Notes: a model not told the origin generated them from the letters alone. Positions 41,081-50,885 are shown, counted from the first letter of the stretch. The stretch is 64,000 bases of DNA from Bacteroidaceae bacterium (GCA_017524545.1 JAFXVN010000024.1:1-64000), one strand, 5' to 3'. Numbers and translations are program-made.

Positions 41081-41857
41081 CTATTCCTTCAGGGCTGTGA
41101 AGAGGGCTTCGATGGCTGGCAGGGGAGCCTGATGCTCGTCGAGGAGGCTGACAAACTTGCTGCCGATGATGGCACCCGCTGCATTGGCTTGGGCGCTCTC
41201 GAGTGTCTGGCGGTTGCTGATGCCAAAGCCTATCATGCGTGGATGCTGGAGCTGCATGGCATTGATTCTCTCGAAGTAAGCTTGTTTGGCGGCATCGAAC
41301 TCCTTCTGTGCGCCAGTGGTGGCAGCCGAGCTGACCATATAGATAAAGCCGTCCGTGTTCTGGTCTATGAAACGGATGCGCTCGTCGCTCGTCTCGGGTG
41401 TGATGAGCATGATGACGCGGATATCGTAGCGGTCGGCGATGGGCTTCACCTCGTTCATGTAGTCCTTGAAAGGGAGGTCTGGTATGATGACGCCATCTAC
41501 GCCCACTTCCTGGCAGCGACGGAAGAAAGGCTCATAGCCCATGTGGTAGATGGGATTGATGTAACCCATCAGGATGAGCGGCAGCTTGACGCCTTCCCCC
41601 CGAAGCGGCTCCAACTGCGAGAAGAGCTTCTGCAGGGTCATGCCGCCTCGCAGAGCCTTGGTGGCAGCATCCTGAATGACGGGGCCGTCGGCCATCGGGT
41701 CGCTGAAAGGGATGCCAACCTCAATGAAGTCGATGCCCTTCTGTTCGAGGGTGCGAATGATGTCTGGAGTGCTGTCGGGCGTTGGGTGTCCTGCACAGAA
41801 ATAGAGCGAGAGGAGACCTTGGCTCTTGCGCTCAAAAAGTTCATTTATTCTATTCAT
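41081..41857 (-). CDS. trpA: Tryptophan synthase alpha subunit
   Basis: 258 residues. Catalytic Glu in DFIEVGIPFSDP and Asp in PMADGPVIQ; PLILMGYINPI and FGISNRQT complete the TIM-barrel signature. It splits indole-3-glycerol phosphate to indole, passed to TrpB. Last gene of the trp operon, overlapping trpF by 8 bp, so the two are translationally coupled. Confidence 0.95.
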   Translation of the reverse strand: MNRINELFERKSQGLLSLYFCAGHPTPDSTPDIIRTLEQKGIDFIEVGIPFSDPMADGPVIQDAATKALRGGMTLQKLFSQLEPLRGEGVKLPLILMGYINPIYHMGYEPFFRRCQEVGVDGVIIPDLPFKDYMNEVKPIADRYDIRVIMLITPETSDERIRFIDQNTDGFIYMVSSAATTGAQKEFDAAKQAYFERINAMQLQHPRMIGFGISNRQTLESAQANAAGAIIGSKFVSLLDEHQAPLPAIEALFTALKE

Positions 41858-42455
41858 AATTCAGAAACTTCCTTATTGCCTCCACGTCCTTTATGCCGGG
41901 AGCCAGCTCGAAACGGGAGTTGATGTCGAAGCCCAGGCATTTGTCGTGGTGAAACTTGCTGAGTTGACTTGCATCCTCTGGTCCGATGCCTCCAGAAAGC
42001 AGGAAGGGGGTATTGCCCTCGTAGCTGTGAAGAATGCTCCAGTCGAACTTCTCACCATTGCCACCAGCGGACTTGCCTTTTGTGTCGAAGAGGAAACAAT
42101 CGGCGATGCCCTCATAGGCTCGTGTCTGCTCCAAGTCCTCGGCTATGCTGATATTAAAGGCTTTGATGATGCGTAAGCCTGTCCGGGCTTTTGTCTCTTG
42201 GGAAAAATCGCGCGATTCGCTGCCATGAAGCTGGATGAGGTTGAAGCCAAAGGCTTTGCTGCGCTTCAGGATATAGTCGAATGTTGGGTTGACGAAAACG
42301 CCGACGCGCTTGCAGCTTACTGGCAAATAGGCTGGTACTTCGCTTGCAAATCGCGGCGAGTGCTCCCAGCAGATGAAGCCCATCATGTCGATACCAAGGC
42401 TCTCCACCGCTCGGATGTTCTCGACATCACGCATCCCGCAGACTTTGATGACCAT
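41850..42455 (-). CDS. trpF: Phosphoribosylanthranilate isomerase
   Basis: 201 residues. KVCGMRDVENIR at the N-terminus with the catalytic Cys, FVNPTFDYI, LIQLHGSESRDF, and FLLSGGIGPEDASQL with phosphate-binding Gly residues and GFDINSRFE near the end. It performs the Amadori rearrangement giving CdRP. Stand-alone TrpF, not fused to TrpC. Confidence 0.95.
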   Translation of the reverse strand: MVIKVCGMRDVENIRAVESLGIDMMGFICWEHSPRFASEVPAYLPVSCKRVGVFVNPTFDYILKRSKAFGFNLIQLHGSESRDFSQETKARTGLRIIKAFNISIAEDLEQTRAYEGIADCFLFDTKGKSAGGNGEKFDWSILHSYEGNTPFLLSGGIGPEDASQLSKFHHDKCLGFDINSRFELAPGIKDVEAIRKFLNYE

Positions 42456-42490
42456 TGTTTCGTTCTTTTCGTTATCTCGTTATTACAACA

Positions 42491-43315
42491 TTACGATAAC
42501 ACCTTTTTCCTGAACTCTTGCAGTGCTTCGCCAGGGTTTTCGGCCTTCATAAATGTCTCGCCGATAAGGAAACCTCGGTAGCCAGCTTGACGGAGCAGAC
42601 GGATGGTGTCGGGGTTGCTGATGCCGCTCTCGCTGACAAGGACGGGAGTGTTTGTTGAGATGGCATCGCAACAAGCGGGACACAGGCGGGCAGCCATCCG
42701 GAAAGAGTTCTGTACGTCGGTGACGAAGGTACCGAGGTTGCGGTTGTTCACGCCGATGGCATCGACAGGAAGGTCGGCATAGTCAAGCTCATGCTCGGCA
42801 TGAAGCTCCAGCAGGACTTCGAGTTGCAGCTCATGGGCAAGGGCTGTAAGGGCGCGTGCTTCTACCTTTTTGAGGTCTGCGGCGATGAGCAGCACAGCAT
42901 CGGCCCCTATCTGTCGTGCTTGGAAGAGCTGGTACTCGTCCACGATGAAATCTTTTCGAAGGATGGGAAGGCAGACAAGCGGACGGGCCTTGCGCACGAA
43001 GTCCATGCTGCCGCCGAAGTACCTCTCGTCTGTCAGTATGCTCAAGGCGGCGGCTCCTGCCTTTTCGTAAGCAGGCGGGATGATTTCGGGCTTGCCGTCC
43101 TCTTTAATCCAGCCCTTCGAGGGACTCTTGCGCTTGAACTCGGCAATGATGCCTATGCTGTCCTCTGCAAGCGATTGGCTCAGGCTTCGCTTTGTCACAC
43201 CATCCGCCATCATGCGCTCCACCTCGGCATAGAGCTTGCGAGGCGGCACCTGCTCCTTCTGCTCTGCCACTTCGATGCGCTTATAGGCAACAATTTCCTG
43301 AAGAATGTCTTGCAT
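42491..43315 (-). CDS. trpC: Indole-3-glycerol phosphate synthase
   Basis: 274 residues. IIAEFKRKSPSKGWI holds the catalytic Lys. VLLIAADLKK, GVNNRNLGTF and LVSESGISNPDTIRLL complete the barrel motifs. It closes the indole ring from CdRP. The 35-bp gap to trpF carries no recognisable signal. Confidence 0.95.
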   Translation of the reverse strand: MQDILQEIVAYKRIEVAEQKEQVPPRKLYAEVERMMADGVTKRSLSQSLAEDSIGIIAEFKRKSPSKGWIKEDGKPEIIPPAYEKAGAAALSILTDERYFGGSMDFVRKARPLVCLPILRKDFIVDEYQLFQARQIGADAVLLIAADLKKVEARALTALAHELQLEVLLELHAEHELDYADLPVDAIGVNNRNLGTFVTDVQNSFRMAARLCPACCDAISTNTPVLVSESGISNPDTIRLLRQAGYRGFLIGETFMKAENPGEALQEFRKKVLS

Positions 43316-43351
43316 GGCCTTTGGTTATGGGAACAATGGGAATTATGGGAG

Positions 43352-44347
43352 CTATGAGTTGACCTCGATGAACTTCTTCAAGTATTTGAGGGCTTTGCCG
43401 CTCTCGATGGACTCGCGAGCCATTGCGACCGTGTCTGTTATGGGGAGGTTCGGGTTCATCAGGCTGATGCCGCAAGCTGCATTGGCAACCACAACATCCG
43501 TCTGGGCGCGGGTTGCCCGGTTCTCCAGCACATCGTCGAAGATGCGCATGGCTTCCTCGGCAGTAGAGCCGCCATAAATCTCCTCGGGCTTCACGTAGGA
43601 AAGCCCCATCTCGATGGGTGTATAGACTTTCTCGAAGTGGCGCGTCACGAACTTGAAGCCGCTGGTGAGGGAAATCTCGTCGTAGCCGTCGTAGCTCGTC
43701 ACGACACCATAGTTGTCGCCAATGCTTTGGTGCATACTGGCATAGAGGCGCAGCTGGGTGGGGTTGGCCGTGCCGTGGAGCGAATTGCGGGGCGAGCAGG
43801 GATTGATGAAGGGGCCAAGCAGGTTGAAGCATGTAGGCACACCAAGTGCTCTGCGCACAGGGCCGACGAACTTCATGCCCGTGGCGAAGAGCGGAGCATG
43901 GAGGTAGCAGATGCCGGCTTCTTCGAGCGAGCGGCGGAGCTGGGCCTCGTCGTCCGTGAACTTCACGCCGTGTCCCATCAGGACGTTGCTTGCGCCACTC
44001 ACGCTTGTGCTTGCTCCGTTGCCGTGCTTGCTGACTTTGTAACCAGCACCAGCCACGACGAAGCAGGCACAGGTACTGATATTGAAGGTGTTCTTCCCGT
44101 CGCCGCCAGTGCCAACGATGTCGAGGGTATCGAAGTCGCTAAGGTCGATGTGCTTGCCAGTTTCGAGCAAGCCGTCGCGCAGGCCGAGCATCTCTTCCAC
44201 TGTCGCACCGCGTGTCTGAATAGCCATCAACAGGGCGGCAATCTGTTCGGCGGGATAGGCTTCGCGTGTGATGCCAAGCAATATGTCGTGCATGTCTTGC
44301 CGAGAGAGTGTCTCGCCGGCAATGAGACGTTGTAGATACTGTTTCAT
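43352..44347 (-). CDS. trpD: Anthranilate phosphoribosyltransferase
   Basis: 331 residues. DIVGTGGDGKNTFNIST is the PRPP-binding glycine loop, KHGNGASTSVSGASNVL the second, and LGPFINPCSPR the conserved C-domain strand. It joins anthranilate to phosphoribosyl pyrophosphate. It is separate from the TrpG glutaminase, which lies 32 bp upstream. Confidence 0.95.
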   Translation of the reverse strand: MKQYLQRLIAGETLSRQDMHDILLGITREAYPAEQIAALLMAIQTRGATVEEMLGLRDGLLETGKHIDLSDFDTLDIVGTGGDGKNTFNISTCACFVVAGAGYKVSKHGNGASTSVSGASNVLMGHGVKFTDDEAQLRRSLEEAGICYLHAPLFATGMKFVGPVRRALGVPTCFNLLGPFINPCSPRNSLHGTANPTQLRLYASMHQSIGDNYGVVTSYDGYDEISLTSGFKFVTRHFEKVYTPIEMGLSYVKPEEIYGGSTAEEAMRIFDDVLENRATRAQTDVVVANAACGISLMNPNLPITDTVAMARESIESGKALKYLKKFIEVNS

Positions 44348-44379
44348 CTCACATTTATCATTTAATCATTTACCATTTA

Positions 44380-44952
44380 CTATTTAACCGGAGCTTCTAA
44401 CCAGTTCTTGATGATGGTATGTCCGTCTGGCGTCAAAACGCTTTCGGGATGATACTGTATGCCTCGGATGTCATAGTTGCGATGGCGGAGCGACATGATG
44501 AAGCCCTCTTCGCTCACGCTCGTCACTTCGAGGCAGGCAGGGAAGTTCTCTGTATCGACCACCCACGAGTGATAGCGTCCCACCTCGAACTGCTTGCCGA
44601 GACCTTCAAACAGATAGTCATCGGCAGTCAAGGTGACGGGGGTCGCCACACCATGATAGACATCGCTAAGGTTTGTCAACCTTCCTCCGAAACATTCTCC
44701 GATGGCTTGATGGCCAAGGCAGACACCAAGGATGGGCTTTTTGCCTGCGTATGTCTTGATGACATCGAGCAGAAGGCCGGCTTCGCTGGGGATGCCAGGC
44801 CCAGGGGAAAGAATAATCTTATCGAAGGCTTCGAGCTGCGACATCTGGAACTTATCGTTGCGAAAGACCGTAACCTCCGCTCCAAGCTCCTTGACCAAAT
44901 GACTCAGGTTATAGGTGAACGAGTCGTAGTTGTCTATGATTACTATCTTCAT
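44380..44952 (-). CDS. trpG: Anthranilate synthase component II (glutamine amidotransferase)
   Basis: 190 residues, class I glutaminase: LSPGPGIPSEAG, nucleophile Cys in GVCLGHQAIGE, and the C-terminal GIQYHPESVLTPDG with catalytic His and Glu. It supplies ammonia to TrpE, encoded directly upstream. A dual role with PabB cannot be excluded, but no pab genes are nearby. Confidence 0.95.
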   Translation of the reverse strand: MKIVIIDNYDSFTYNLSHLVKELGAEVTVFRNDKFQMSQLEAFDKIILSPGPGIPSEAGLLLDVIKTYAGKKPILGVCLGHQAIGECFGGRLTNLSDVYHGVATPVTLTADDYLFEGLGKQFEVGRYHSWVVDTENFPACLEVTSVSEEGFIMSLRHRNYDIRGIQYHPESVLTPDGHTIIKNWLEAPVK

Positions 44953-44970
44953 CTCACATTTATCATTTTT

Positions 44971-46404
44971 TCATTTACCATTTGTTCCCCCTCCTTTGGA
45001 GGGGTTAGGGGAGGCTGTTCCCGCTATTTCGATGGCGCGACGCAATGCGCCAAGCTTATTGTTGACCTCCTGTAGTTCGTACTCCACATCGCTCTTTGCC
45101 ACGATGCCGCCGCCTGCCTGGAACCAAAGCTCGTTGTTGCGACTGACGAAGGTGCGGATGGTGATGGCCTGATTGAGGTTGCCCTCGAAACCGATAAACC
45201 CAATGCAACCGCCGTAAGCGCCTCTGTTGTGTGGCTCGTATTCCGAGATGAGTTGCATGGCGCGAACCTTGGGAGCACCGGAAAGCGTGCCTGCGGGGAA
45301 GGTGTCGATGAATGCCTTGATGGGGTCTGCCCCTTCGTCAAGCTCTCCGCTAACGCGACTGACAAGATGGATGACGTGGCTATAGAACTGCATGTCCTTG
45401 TAGAAATCGACCCTCACGTTGTGGCAGTTGCGCGAGAGGTCGTTGCGTGCCAAATCCACAAGCATCACATGCTCGGCATTCTCCTTCGGGTCGTTGCGCA
45501 GATACTCTGCATTCTTGCGGTCGGTCTCGCTGTTGCCAGTCCGCTTCGTGGTGCCAGCTATGGGGTCGATATAAGCGCGGCGGTTCTCGATGCGGCAGTG
45601 TGTCTCGGGACTTGAACCGAAGATGCGGAAGCCGCCGAAGTCGAAGTAGAAGAGATAGGGGCTGGGGTTGATGCTTCGGAGGACACGGTAGAGCTTGAAG
45701 TCGTCGCCCTCATAGCGTTGCTTGAAGCGGCGGGACAGGACAATCTGGAAGACGTCGCCCCGCAGACAATGTGCAATGCCCCGACGGATGTTCTCGCGGT
45801 GCTCGTCGTCGGTCAGCGTGCTCCAGCACTCGCCGACGGGATGGAAGTCGAAAGCCTGATAGTTGCGGCTGCCAAGGTCGCGCTCCAATTGGTCGAGGTC
45901 GTCCTTTTCCCCATCGACAAGCAGCTCGATGAGCGTCAGCTCGTTGCGGAAGTGGTCGAACACCACTACATCTTTATATAATATGTAGAGCATGTCGGGG
46001 GCGTCGTTCTCTGCTTGCGTCTCATCCTTGACAGCGATGTTTTCGAAGTAGCGGACGGCGTTGAACGTCGTGTAGCCATACAAGCCGCAATAGTTCTTGT
46101 CCGTTCCCTCGATGCAGAAGCTGCCGAGGAAATCGTTGATAAGGCGTGCGGTGTCGTAGGTCTCGCCGATAGCGTGATGTTCTTCCTTGCCGTCGGGAAA
46201 GCGGCAAATGCCAGTGCCGTGCTCGATGCTCACGCTGGCGATGGGATGGAGCGCAATGAAGGACTTCGCATTCTCGCCACCATGATAGTCGGAGCTTTCC
46301 ATGAGTGCGCTCTGCGGATAAGCGTCGCGTACCTTCAGATAAGCACTGACGGGCGTGATAAGGTCGCCCAGAATCTTCTTGCTGACAGAATTATACTTAT
46401 ACAT
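44971..46404 (-). CDS. trpE: Anthranilate synthase component I, C-terminus rewritten by a palindrome
   Basis: 477 residues. [16 protein letters not shown] holds the Trp feedback-site motif (L-ESS). The catalytic half has [29 protein letters not shown] and [15 protein letters not shown]. It makes anthranilate from chorismate with TrpG ammonia. The normal end (about RRAIEIAG) is followed by residues 463-477, [15 protein letters not shown], encoded by a GC palindrome at 44987-45017, so the stop codon lies beyond the element. It overlaps trpB by 8 bp. Confidence 0.95.
   Translation of the reverse strand: MYKYNSVSKKILGDLITPVSAYLKVRDAYPQSALMESSDYHGGENAKSFIALHPIASVSIEHGTGICRFPDGKEEHHAIGETYDTARLINDFLGSFCIEGTDKNYCGLYGYTTFNAVRYFENIAVKDETQAENDAPDMLYILYKDVVVFDHFRNELTLIELLVDGEKDDLDQLERDLGSRNYQAFDFHPVGECWSTLTDDEHRENIRRGIAHCLRGDVFQIVLSRRFKQRYEGDDFKLYRVLRSINPSPYLFYFDFGGFRIFGSSPETHCRIENRRAYIDPIAGTTKRTGNSETDRKNAEYLRNDPKENAEHVMLVDLARNDLSRNCHNVRVDFYKDMQFYSHVIHLVSRVSGELDEGADPIKAFIDTFPAGTLSGAPKVRAMQLISEYEPHNRGAYGGCIGFIGFEGNLNQAITIRTFVSRNNELWFQAGGGIVAKSDVEYELQEVNNKLGALRRAIEIAGTASPNPSKGGGTNGK
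44987..45017. repeat. GC-rich palindrome (D8) forming the trpE C-terminus
   Basis: CCCCCTCCTTTGGAGGGG followed by TTAGGGGAGGCTG, the CCTCC-AAA-GGAGG sub-type seen in GH43 and ligA, here only one arm. The trpE frame runs through it into a TCATTTACC array. Confidence 0.8.
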
Positions 46405-47596
46405 TTGTTAGGGGTTGGTGGTTAGAGGTGAGGTAAGTATTCAAATCCTTGTCGCCACGACCGCTGACGGTCAGCACGACCACGTCGTCCAGTTTGAACT
46501 GCAACCTGGGCAGCAGGGCGAGGGCATGGCTGCTTTCGAGTGCAGGGATGATGCCTTCGAGCCGAGTAAGTTCGAAGGCAGCTTGAAGGGCTTCGTCGTC
46601 GTTGACGGCATAGACTTTTGCTCTGCCTGTCTCGAAGAGATTGCAATGCATGGGACCTGTGCCCGGATAGTCAAGACCGGCGCTGATGCTGTAAGGCTCG
46701 ATGATTTGTCCGTCGTCGGTCTGCATCACCTTGATACGGCTGCCGTGCAGAATGCCGACGGTACCGATGTTCAGCGAAGCCGCCGTCATCTCCGTCTCCA
46801 TACCTTTGCCGCCAGCCTCGCCAAGGACAAGCTTCACGCGCTCGTCATCGAGATAGTGATAGATGGTGCCTGCCGCATTGCTGCCGCCACCGACACATGC
46901 AATGAGATAGTCGGGCCAGTCGCGACCCTCCTTCTCTTGCAGCTGGAACTTGATTTCCTTGCTGATGACGCTTTGCAACTTGGCGACCATTTCGGGGTAG
47001 GGATGGGGGCCGACCGTGCTGCCTATTATATAAAAGGTGTCGCTCGGATGGCAGCACCAGTCGCGGATGGCTTCGTTGGTGGCGTCCTTGAGCGTCTTGT
47101 TACCACTCTGCACAGGGAAGACCTCCGCGCCGAGCATCCGCATCCGCTCCACATTGGTGTGCTGGCGTTCTACATCCAAGGCCCCCATATACACGCGGCA
47201 TGGCATCCCCATCAAAGCACAGACGGTAGCCGTAGCCACACCATGCTGACCTGCTCCTGTCTCGGCAATGATGCGCTTCTTTCCCATCCTGCGGGCCAAG
47301 AGGATTTGCCCGATAGCATTGTTTATCTTGTGAGCACCGGTATGATTCAGGTCTTCACGCTTCAGATAAAGCCTGCAACCGTACTTCTCGCTCATGCGCC
47401 GAGCATAATAGAGCGGGCTGGGACGACCCACATAGTCGCGAAGCAACTGATAATACTCGCTCAGGAACTCCTCGCTGTCTATAATCTTCTGATATTGCTC
47501 CCGCAATGCCTCAAGCGTTCCGTATAGAATCTCTGGAACATACGCACCGCCGAACTGACCGTAATAACCATCCGGCCCCACAGTGTATGACTTCAT
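46397..47596 (-). CDS. trpB: Tryptophan synthase beta subunit
   Basis: 399 residues from the ATG at 47596 (the longer frame enters the -7 box). [14 protein letters not shown] at the start, Schiff-base Lys90 in [25 protein letters not shown], and the phosphate loop GGGSNAAG. It condenses indole and serine to tryptophan. It heads the operon in the order B-E-G-D-C-F-A, so the two synthase subunits sit at opposite ends. Confidence 0.97.
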   Translation of the reverse strand: MKSYTVGPDGYYGQFGGAYVPEILYGTLEALREQYQKIIDSEEFLSEYYQLLRDYVGRPSPLYYARRMSEKYGCRLYLKREDLNHTGAHKINNAIGQILLARRMGKKRIIAETGAGQHGVATATVCALMGMPCRVYMGALDVERQHTNVERMRMLGAEVFPVQSGNKTLKDATNEAIRDWCCHPSDTFYIIGSTVGPHPYPEMVAKLQSVISKEIKFQLQEKEGRDWPDYLIACVGGGSNAAGTIYHYLDDERVKLVLGEAGGKGMETEMTAASLNIGTVGILHGSRIKVMQTDDGQIIEPYSISAGLDYPGTGPMHCNLFETGRAKVYAVNDDEALQAAFELTRLEGIIPALESSHALALLPRLQFKLDDVVVLTVSGRGDKDLNTYLTSNHQPLTNV

Positions 47597-47627
47597 CTTT
47601 TCTACCTTAAATAATGTTATCCGAGCG

Positions 47628-47635
47628 CAAAGGTA
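47628..47635 (-). promoter_or_regulatory. -7 box (TACCTTTG on minus) of the trp operon
   Basis: CAAAGGTA on plus. The start is expected about 25 nt before trpB, so there is no room for a leader peptide, T-box or attenuator; control would have to be by repressor or enzyme feedback. Confidence 0.7.
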
Positions 47636-47742
47636 CGACAATTTCAGTGAAAAGAGGAAAGGGAAAAGGGAAAATTCATTTGTTTTTCGTCAAAAAGAGA
47701 AAAACTATGAACTATGGACTATGAACTATGAACTATTATTCG

Positions 47743-47750
47743 TAACTTTG
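47743..47750 (+). promoter_or_regulatory. -7 box TAACTTTG of pfkA
   Basis: TAACTTTG, immediately after a single-arm ATGAACT array (47706-47735) that covers its -33 region. Confidence 0.65.
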
Positions 47751-47794
47751 TAGCAAATTATTAAATGGTAAATGTTTAAATGGTAAATGGCATT

Positions 47795-48772
47795 ATGGGA
47801 AAGATAAAGTGTATCGGCATCCTCACCAGCGGCGGGGATGCGCCTGGGATGAACGCCGCCATCCGTGCGGTGACACGCGCAGGCATCAGCAATGGCTTCA
47901 CCATAAAGGGTATCTATCGCGGCTACGAAGGCCTCATCAATGGCGAGGTGAAGGATTTCACCACCGAGGATGTCAGTGGCATCATCACCCGTGGCGGCAC
48001 CATTCTGAAGACCGCCCGAAGCAAAGAATTTATGACCACGGAGGGCAGGCAGAAAGCTTACGAGACGTGCCAGAGGGAGGGAATCGACGCCCTCGTCGTC
48101 ATTGGCGGCAACGGTTCGTTGACCGGTGCGTGGAACTTTGGCGTGGAGTTTGACTTCCCCGTCATTGGGCTGCCCGGCACCATCGACAACGACCTCTACG
48201 GCACCGACGCAACCATCGGCTACGACACGACGATGAACACCATCATGGAGTGCGTGGACCGCATCCGCGACACAGCCAACTCGCACGAGCGCATCTTCTT
48301 CGTCGAGGTGATGGGGCGCGATGCAGGCTTCCTTGCCCAGAACTGCGCCATCGCCTGCGGTGCCGAAGCTGCCATCGTGCCGGAAGAGACAACCGACGTG
48401 GACCAGCTGGCTGCCTTCATGAGCCGAGGCATCCGCAAGTCGAAGAAGTCGTGCATCGTCATCGTGAGCGAGAGTCCGAAGTGCGGTGCCCTCTACTATG
48501 CCGACCGTGTGAAGAAGGAGTTCCCGGGGTTTGACGTGCGTGTCTCCATCCTTGGCCACTTGCAGCGCGGCGGCAGTCCGTCGGCCCACGACCGTATCCT
48601 TGCCAGCTGCACCGGAGCAGGTGCCATCCAAGCCATCAAGCAAGGGCAGCGCAACGTGATGGTAGGCATCCGCAACAACGAAGTGGTCTATGTACCCTTC
48701 AGCGAATGCATCCGCACCGACAAGCGCTTCGATAAACGTCTCATCACAGTACTGAATGAACTAAGCATCTAA
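47795..48772 (+). CDS. pfkA: ATP-dependent 6-phosphofructokinase
   Basis: 325 residues from the ATG at 47795 (an in-frame ATG 15 bases earlier lies in a repeat array). [16 protein letters not shown] binds [13 protein letters not shown] and [12 protein letters not shown] carry the Gly residues typical of ATP-PFK rather than pyrophosphate-PFK. Asp in GTIDND is the base, and [19 protein letters not shown] binds fructose 6-phosphate and effector. Key glycolytic step. Confidence 0.95.
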   Translation: MGKIKCIGILTSGGDAPGMNAAIRAVTRAGISNGFTIKGIYRGYEGLINGEVKDFTTEDVSGIITRGGTILKTARSKEFMTTEGRQKAYETCQREGIDALVVIGGNGSLTGAWNFGVEFDFPVIGLPGTIDNDLYGTDATIGYDTTMNTIMECVDRIRDTANSHERIFFVEVMGRDAGFLAQNCAIACGAEAAIVPEETTDVDQLAAFMSRGIRKSKKSCIVIVSESPKCGALYYADRVKKEFPGFDVRVSILGHLQRGGSPSAHDRILASCTGAGAIQAIKQGQRNVMVGIRNNEVVYVPFSECIRTDKRFDKRLITVLNELSI

Positions 48773-48775
48773 CAA

Positions 48776-48897
48776 TAGTTCATAGTCCATAGTCCATAGT
48801 TCATAGTTAAGGCTACGCCCTCAAACAGAACGAATACGATAACTATGGAATATGGACTATGAACTCATAACTATGAACTATGAACTATGGACTATGA
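48776..48897. repeat. TTCATAG / CTATGAA inverted repeat ending in a start codon
   Basis: The left arm of AGTTCATAGTCCATAG units (48776-48808) pairs with the long right arm of ATGAACTATGGACT units (48840-48897). The final ATG of the array is the chosen start of the aminopeptidase. Confidence 0.85.
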
Positions 48898-50195
48898 ACT
48901 ACATTAACTCCCTTCTTCATTTCCTCGACAGTTCGCCTGTGAATTTCCTGGCAGTCGAGACCATAAGTAAGCAACTCCGTGAGGCTGGCTTCGAACGTTT
49001 GGATGCCTGCGACAAGCTTGGCGACATGAAGCCCGGTAAGCAGTTCTTCCTGACGAAGAACGACTCCTCCATCTACGCCTTCCGCCTCGGCACAGAGCCT
49101 CTTGGCGAAGCCGGTTTCCACATCATTTGTGCGCATTGCGACTCACCAACCTTCCGCATCAAGCCCAATGCTGAGATGACGGGCGAAGGCGGCATCGTCC
49201 GCCTCAACACCGAAGTCTATGGCGGCCCCATCATGAGCACTTGGTTCGACCGTCCGCTCACGCTTGCAGGCCGTGTCATTGTGCGCTCCGAGGATGTCAT
49301 GCGTCCAAGCACAAAGCTCCTGCATGTCCGCTGCCCCTTGCTGCAAATCAGCAACCTTGCCATCCACTTCAACCGTCAGGTGAACGACGGCGTGAAGCTG
49401 AGCAAGCAAAAGGACATGCTGCCTATCTTGGGCATCATCACCGACGAACTGGAGAAAGGCAATCTGCTCATCAACCTGATTTGTGAAGAGCTGAAGGTCG
49501 GCCCAAAGGACATCCTCGACTTCGACCTCTACCTTGCCGACGCAACACCTGCCTGCACTTTCGGTATTCACGACGAGTTCATTTCCAGCGGACGGCTCGA
49601 CGACCTCAGCATGGTTCATGCAGGGCTTGAAGCCCTTCTGCAAAGCGGAGAAAAGACACCCAGAGTGACACAAGTGCTTGCCATCTTCGACAACGAAGAG
49701 ACAGGTTCGCAGACAAAGCAGGGCGCTGGCAGTCCCTTCCTGGCAAGCCTCTTGCAGCGCATCATATTGGCGCAGGGCGGCACGGCCGAGGACTTCCATC
49801 GCAGCATAGAGCAAGCCTTCATGGTTTCTGCCGACAATGCCCACGCCTGGCACCCGAACTATAGCGACAAGTACGACCCAACGAACCATCCTGTGCTTGG
49901 CGGCGGACCTGTCATCAAGTTCAACGCCGCCCAGAAGTATGCCAGCGATGCCATGTCGGCAGCCGTCTTTGCAGGCATTTGTGAAAAGGCAGGCGTGCCA
50001 TGCCAGCGTTTTGTGAACCATAGCGACGTGGCTGGCGGCAGCACGCTTGGCAACATCCTCGCCTCCTCCCTACCCCTTCGTGGCGTCGATATGGGCAACC
50101 CGCTCCTCGCCATGCACAGCTGCCGCGAGACAGCAGCCGTGGCCGACCACCTCTACTGCATCGAGGCATTCAAGGCATTCTATAGCCTCTCCTGA
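48894..50195 (+). CDS. M18-family aspartyl aminopeptidase
   Basis: 433 residues. Metal ligands in ICAHCDSPTFRIKP (His81, Asp83), HDEFISSGRLDDLSM, IFDNEETGSQTKQG, SADNAHAWHPN and the final HSDVAGGSTLGNI are the M18 set for two zinc ions. It removes N-terminal Asp or Glu in the cytoplasm and forms large dodecamers in known members. Further in-frame ATGs upstream (MDYELITMNYELWT) are all part of the repeat array, so the true N-terminus is uncertain by up to 14 residues. Confidence 0.95.
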   Translation: MNYINSLLHFLDSSPVNFLAVETISKQLREAGFERLDACDKLGDMKPGKQFFLTKNDSSIYAFRLGTEPLGEAGFHIICAHCDSPTFRIKPNAEMTGEGGIVRLNTEVYGGPIMSTWFDRPLTLAGRVIVRSEDVMRPSTKLLHVRCPLLQISNLAIHFNRQVNDGVKLSKQKDMLPILGIITDELEKGNLLINLICEELKVGPKDILDFDLYLADATPACTFGIHDEFISSGRLDDLSMVHAGLEALLQSGEKTPRVTQVLAIFDNEETGSQTKQGAGSPFLASLLQRIILAQGGTAEDFHRSIEQAFMVSADNAHAWHPNYSDKYDPTNHPVLGGGPVIKFNAAQKYASDAMSAAVFAGICEKAGVPCQRFVNHSDVAGGSTLGNILASSLPLRGVDMGNPLLAMHSCRETAAVADHLYCIEAFKAFYSLS

Positions 50196-50257
50196 ATCCT
50201 CTCCAAAAGGAAAGGACTTCTAAGAGGGACTGTGTCAAAACACAGCAAGTATTACAA

Positions 50258-50345
50258 AACAACGGATTGCACGGATTTTACGGATTATCTTATTTGCTGG
50301 TTACCAGTACAGCTTAAATCCGTAAAATCCGTGCAATCCGTTGTT
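50258..50345. repeat. Perfect 29-bp inverted repeat with 9-bp CGGATT period
   Basis: The arms 50258-50286 and 50317-50345 are exact reverse complements. CGGATT recurs at 50263, 50272 and 50281, exactly 9 bp apart. The 30-nt loop holds a small CTGG/CCAG palindrome. No gene lies in this 276-bp gap. Confidence 0.9.
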
Positions 50346-50430
50346 GTATAACACAGCTCACTTGTTTACTGTTCGTTGAACGAAACAGGCGTTTTGTTGA
50401 ATTTATTTGGCTGGTAAGGGGCAAAGGTTG

Positions 50431-50438
50431 TACCTTTG
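50431..50438 (+). promoter_or_regulatory. -7 box TACCTTTG of the beta-helix/two-component operon
   Basis: TACCTTTG is preceded by its own mirror CAAAGG (50422-50427), giving a small palindrome over the -7 region. TTTGGCTGG upstream can serve as -33. The leader to 50472 is about 27 nt. Confidence 0.7.
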
Positions 50439-50471
50439 TCCCAAATTCTTTTATTATACTACCAAACAACC

Positions 50472-50885
50472 ATGTTTATGAAGAAGTTTGTTTTATTATT
50501 GATGGCATTGATAGGAACACTGAAGGTACAGGCCGACAGTTTTTCCTACCTGACATTTGAGACAACGGACGGAGAAAAGGCTTCCATCGCGGTAGATGAG
50601 TCCCAGGACCTAAGCATCAGCGGAACAACTCTGACGGTCGGTTCGCAGTCCTTCACCCTCACGAACCTCTCGAAGATGTACTTCACGGAGACGGACGAGA
50701 CGGCGACTGGCATTGAATCAATTCAAAAGTCAAATTTCAGTCAAAATGAAATTGAAGATGATGCCGAGGTATATGACCTTAAAGGAAATAAAATTGTAAA
50801 TGGTAAATTGTCAAATGGTAAATTAACTCATGGTGTTTATATCATCAAGACAACGGACAAAACTTATAAACTGATTATCAAATGA
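50472..50885 (+). CDS. Small secreted protein with a sorting-type tail, first gene of the operon
   Basis: 137 residues (start at 50472 or the ATG at 50478). Signal peptide to about LKVQADS, a short beta domain (FETTDGEKASIAVDES...LTVGSQSFTL) resembling the N-terminal part of other Bacteroidetes surface proteins, and a tail (VYDLKGNK...HGVYIIKTTDKTYKLIIK) of the kind ending many T9SS or cell-surface proteins. Residues IVNGKLSNGKLT in this tail are written by a GTAAATTGTCAAATG array (50786-50826). Its stop overlaps the next start (ATGA). Function unknown. Confidence 0.7.
   Translation: MFMKKFVLLLMALIGTLKVQADSFSYLTFETTDGEKASIAVDESQDLSISGTTLTVGSQSFTLTNLSKMYFTETDETATGIESIQKSNFSQNEIEDDAEVYDLKGNKIVNGKLSNGKLTHGVYIIKTTDKTYKLIIK
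50786..50826. repeat. 9-bp-period GTAAATTGTCAAAT array inside a coding region
   Basis: Same unit as the spacer arrays at 8077, 12763, 37226 and 55740, but here read in frame in the tail of the small secreted protein. Confidence 0.75.

Noticed and set aside
46415-47527. A 370-residue open frame opposite trpB
   Set aside because: Shadow of a complete tryptophan synthase gene.
47597-47640. trp attenuator or leader peptide
   Set aside because: The leader is only about 25 nt, has no Trp codons and no hairpin.
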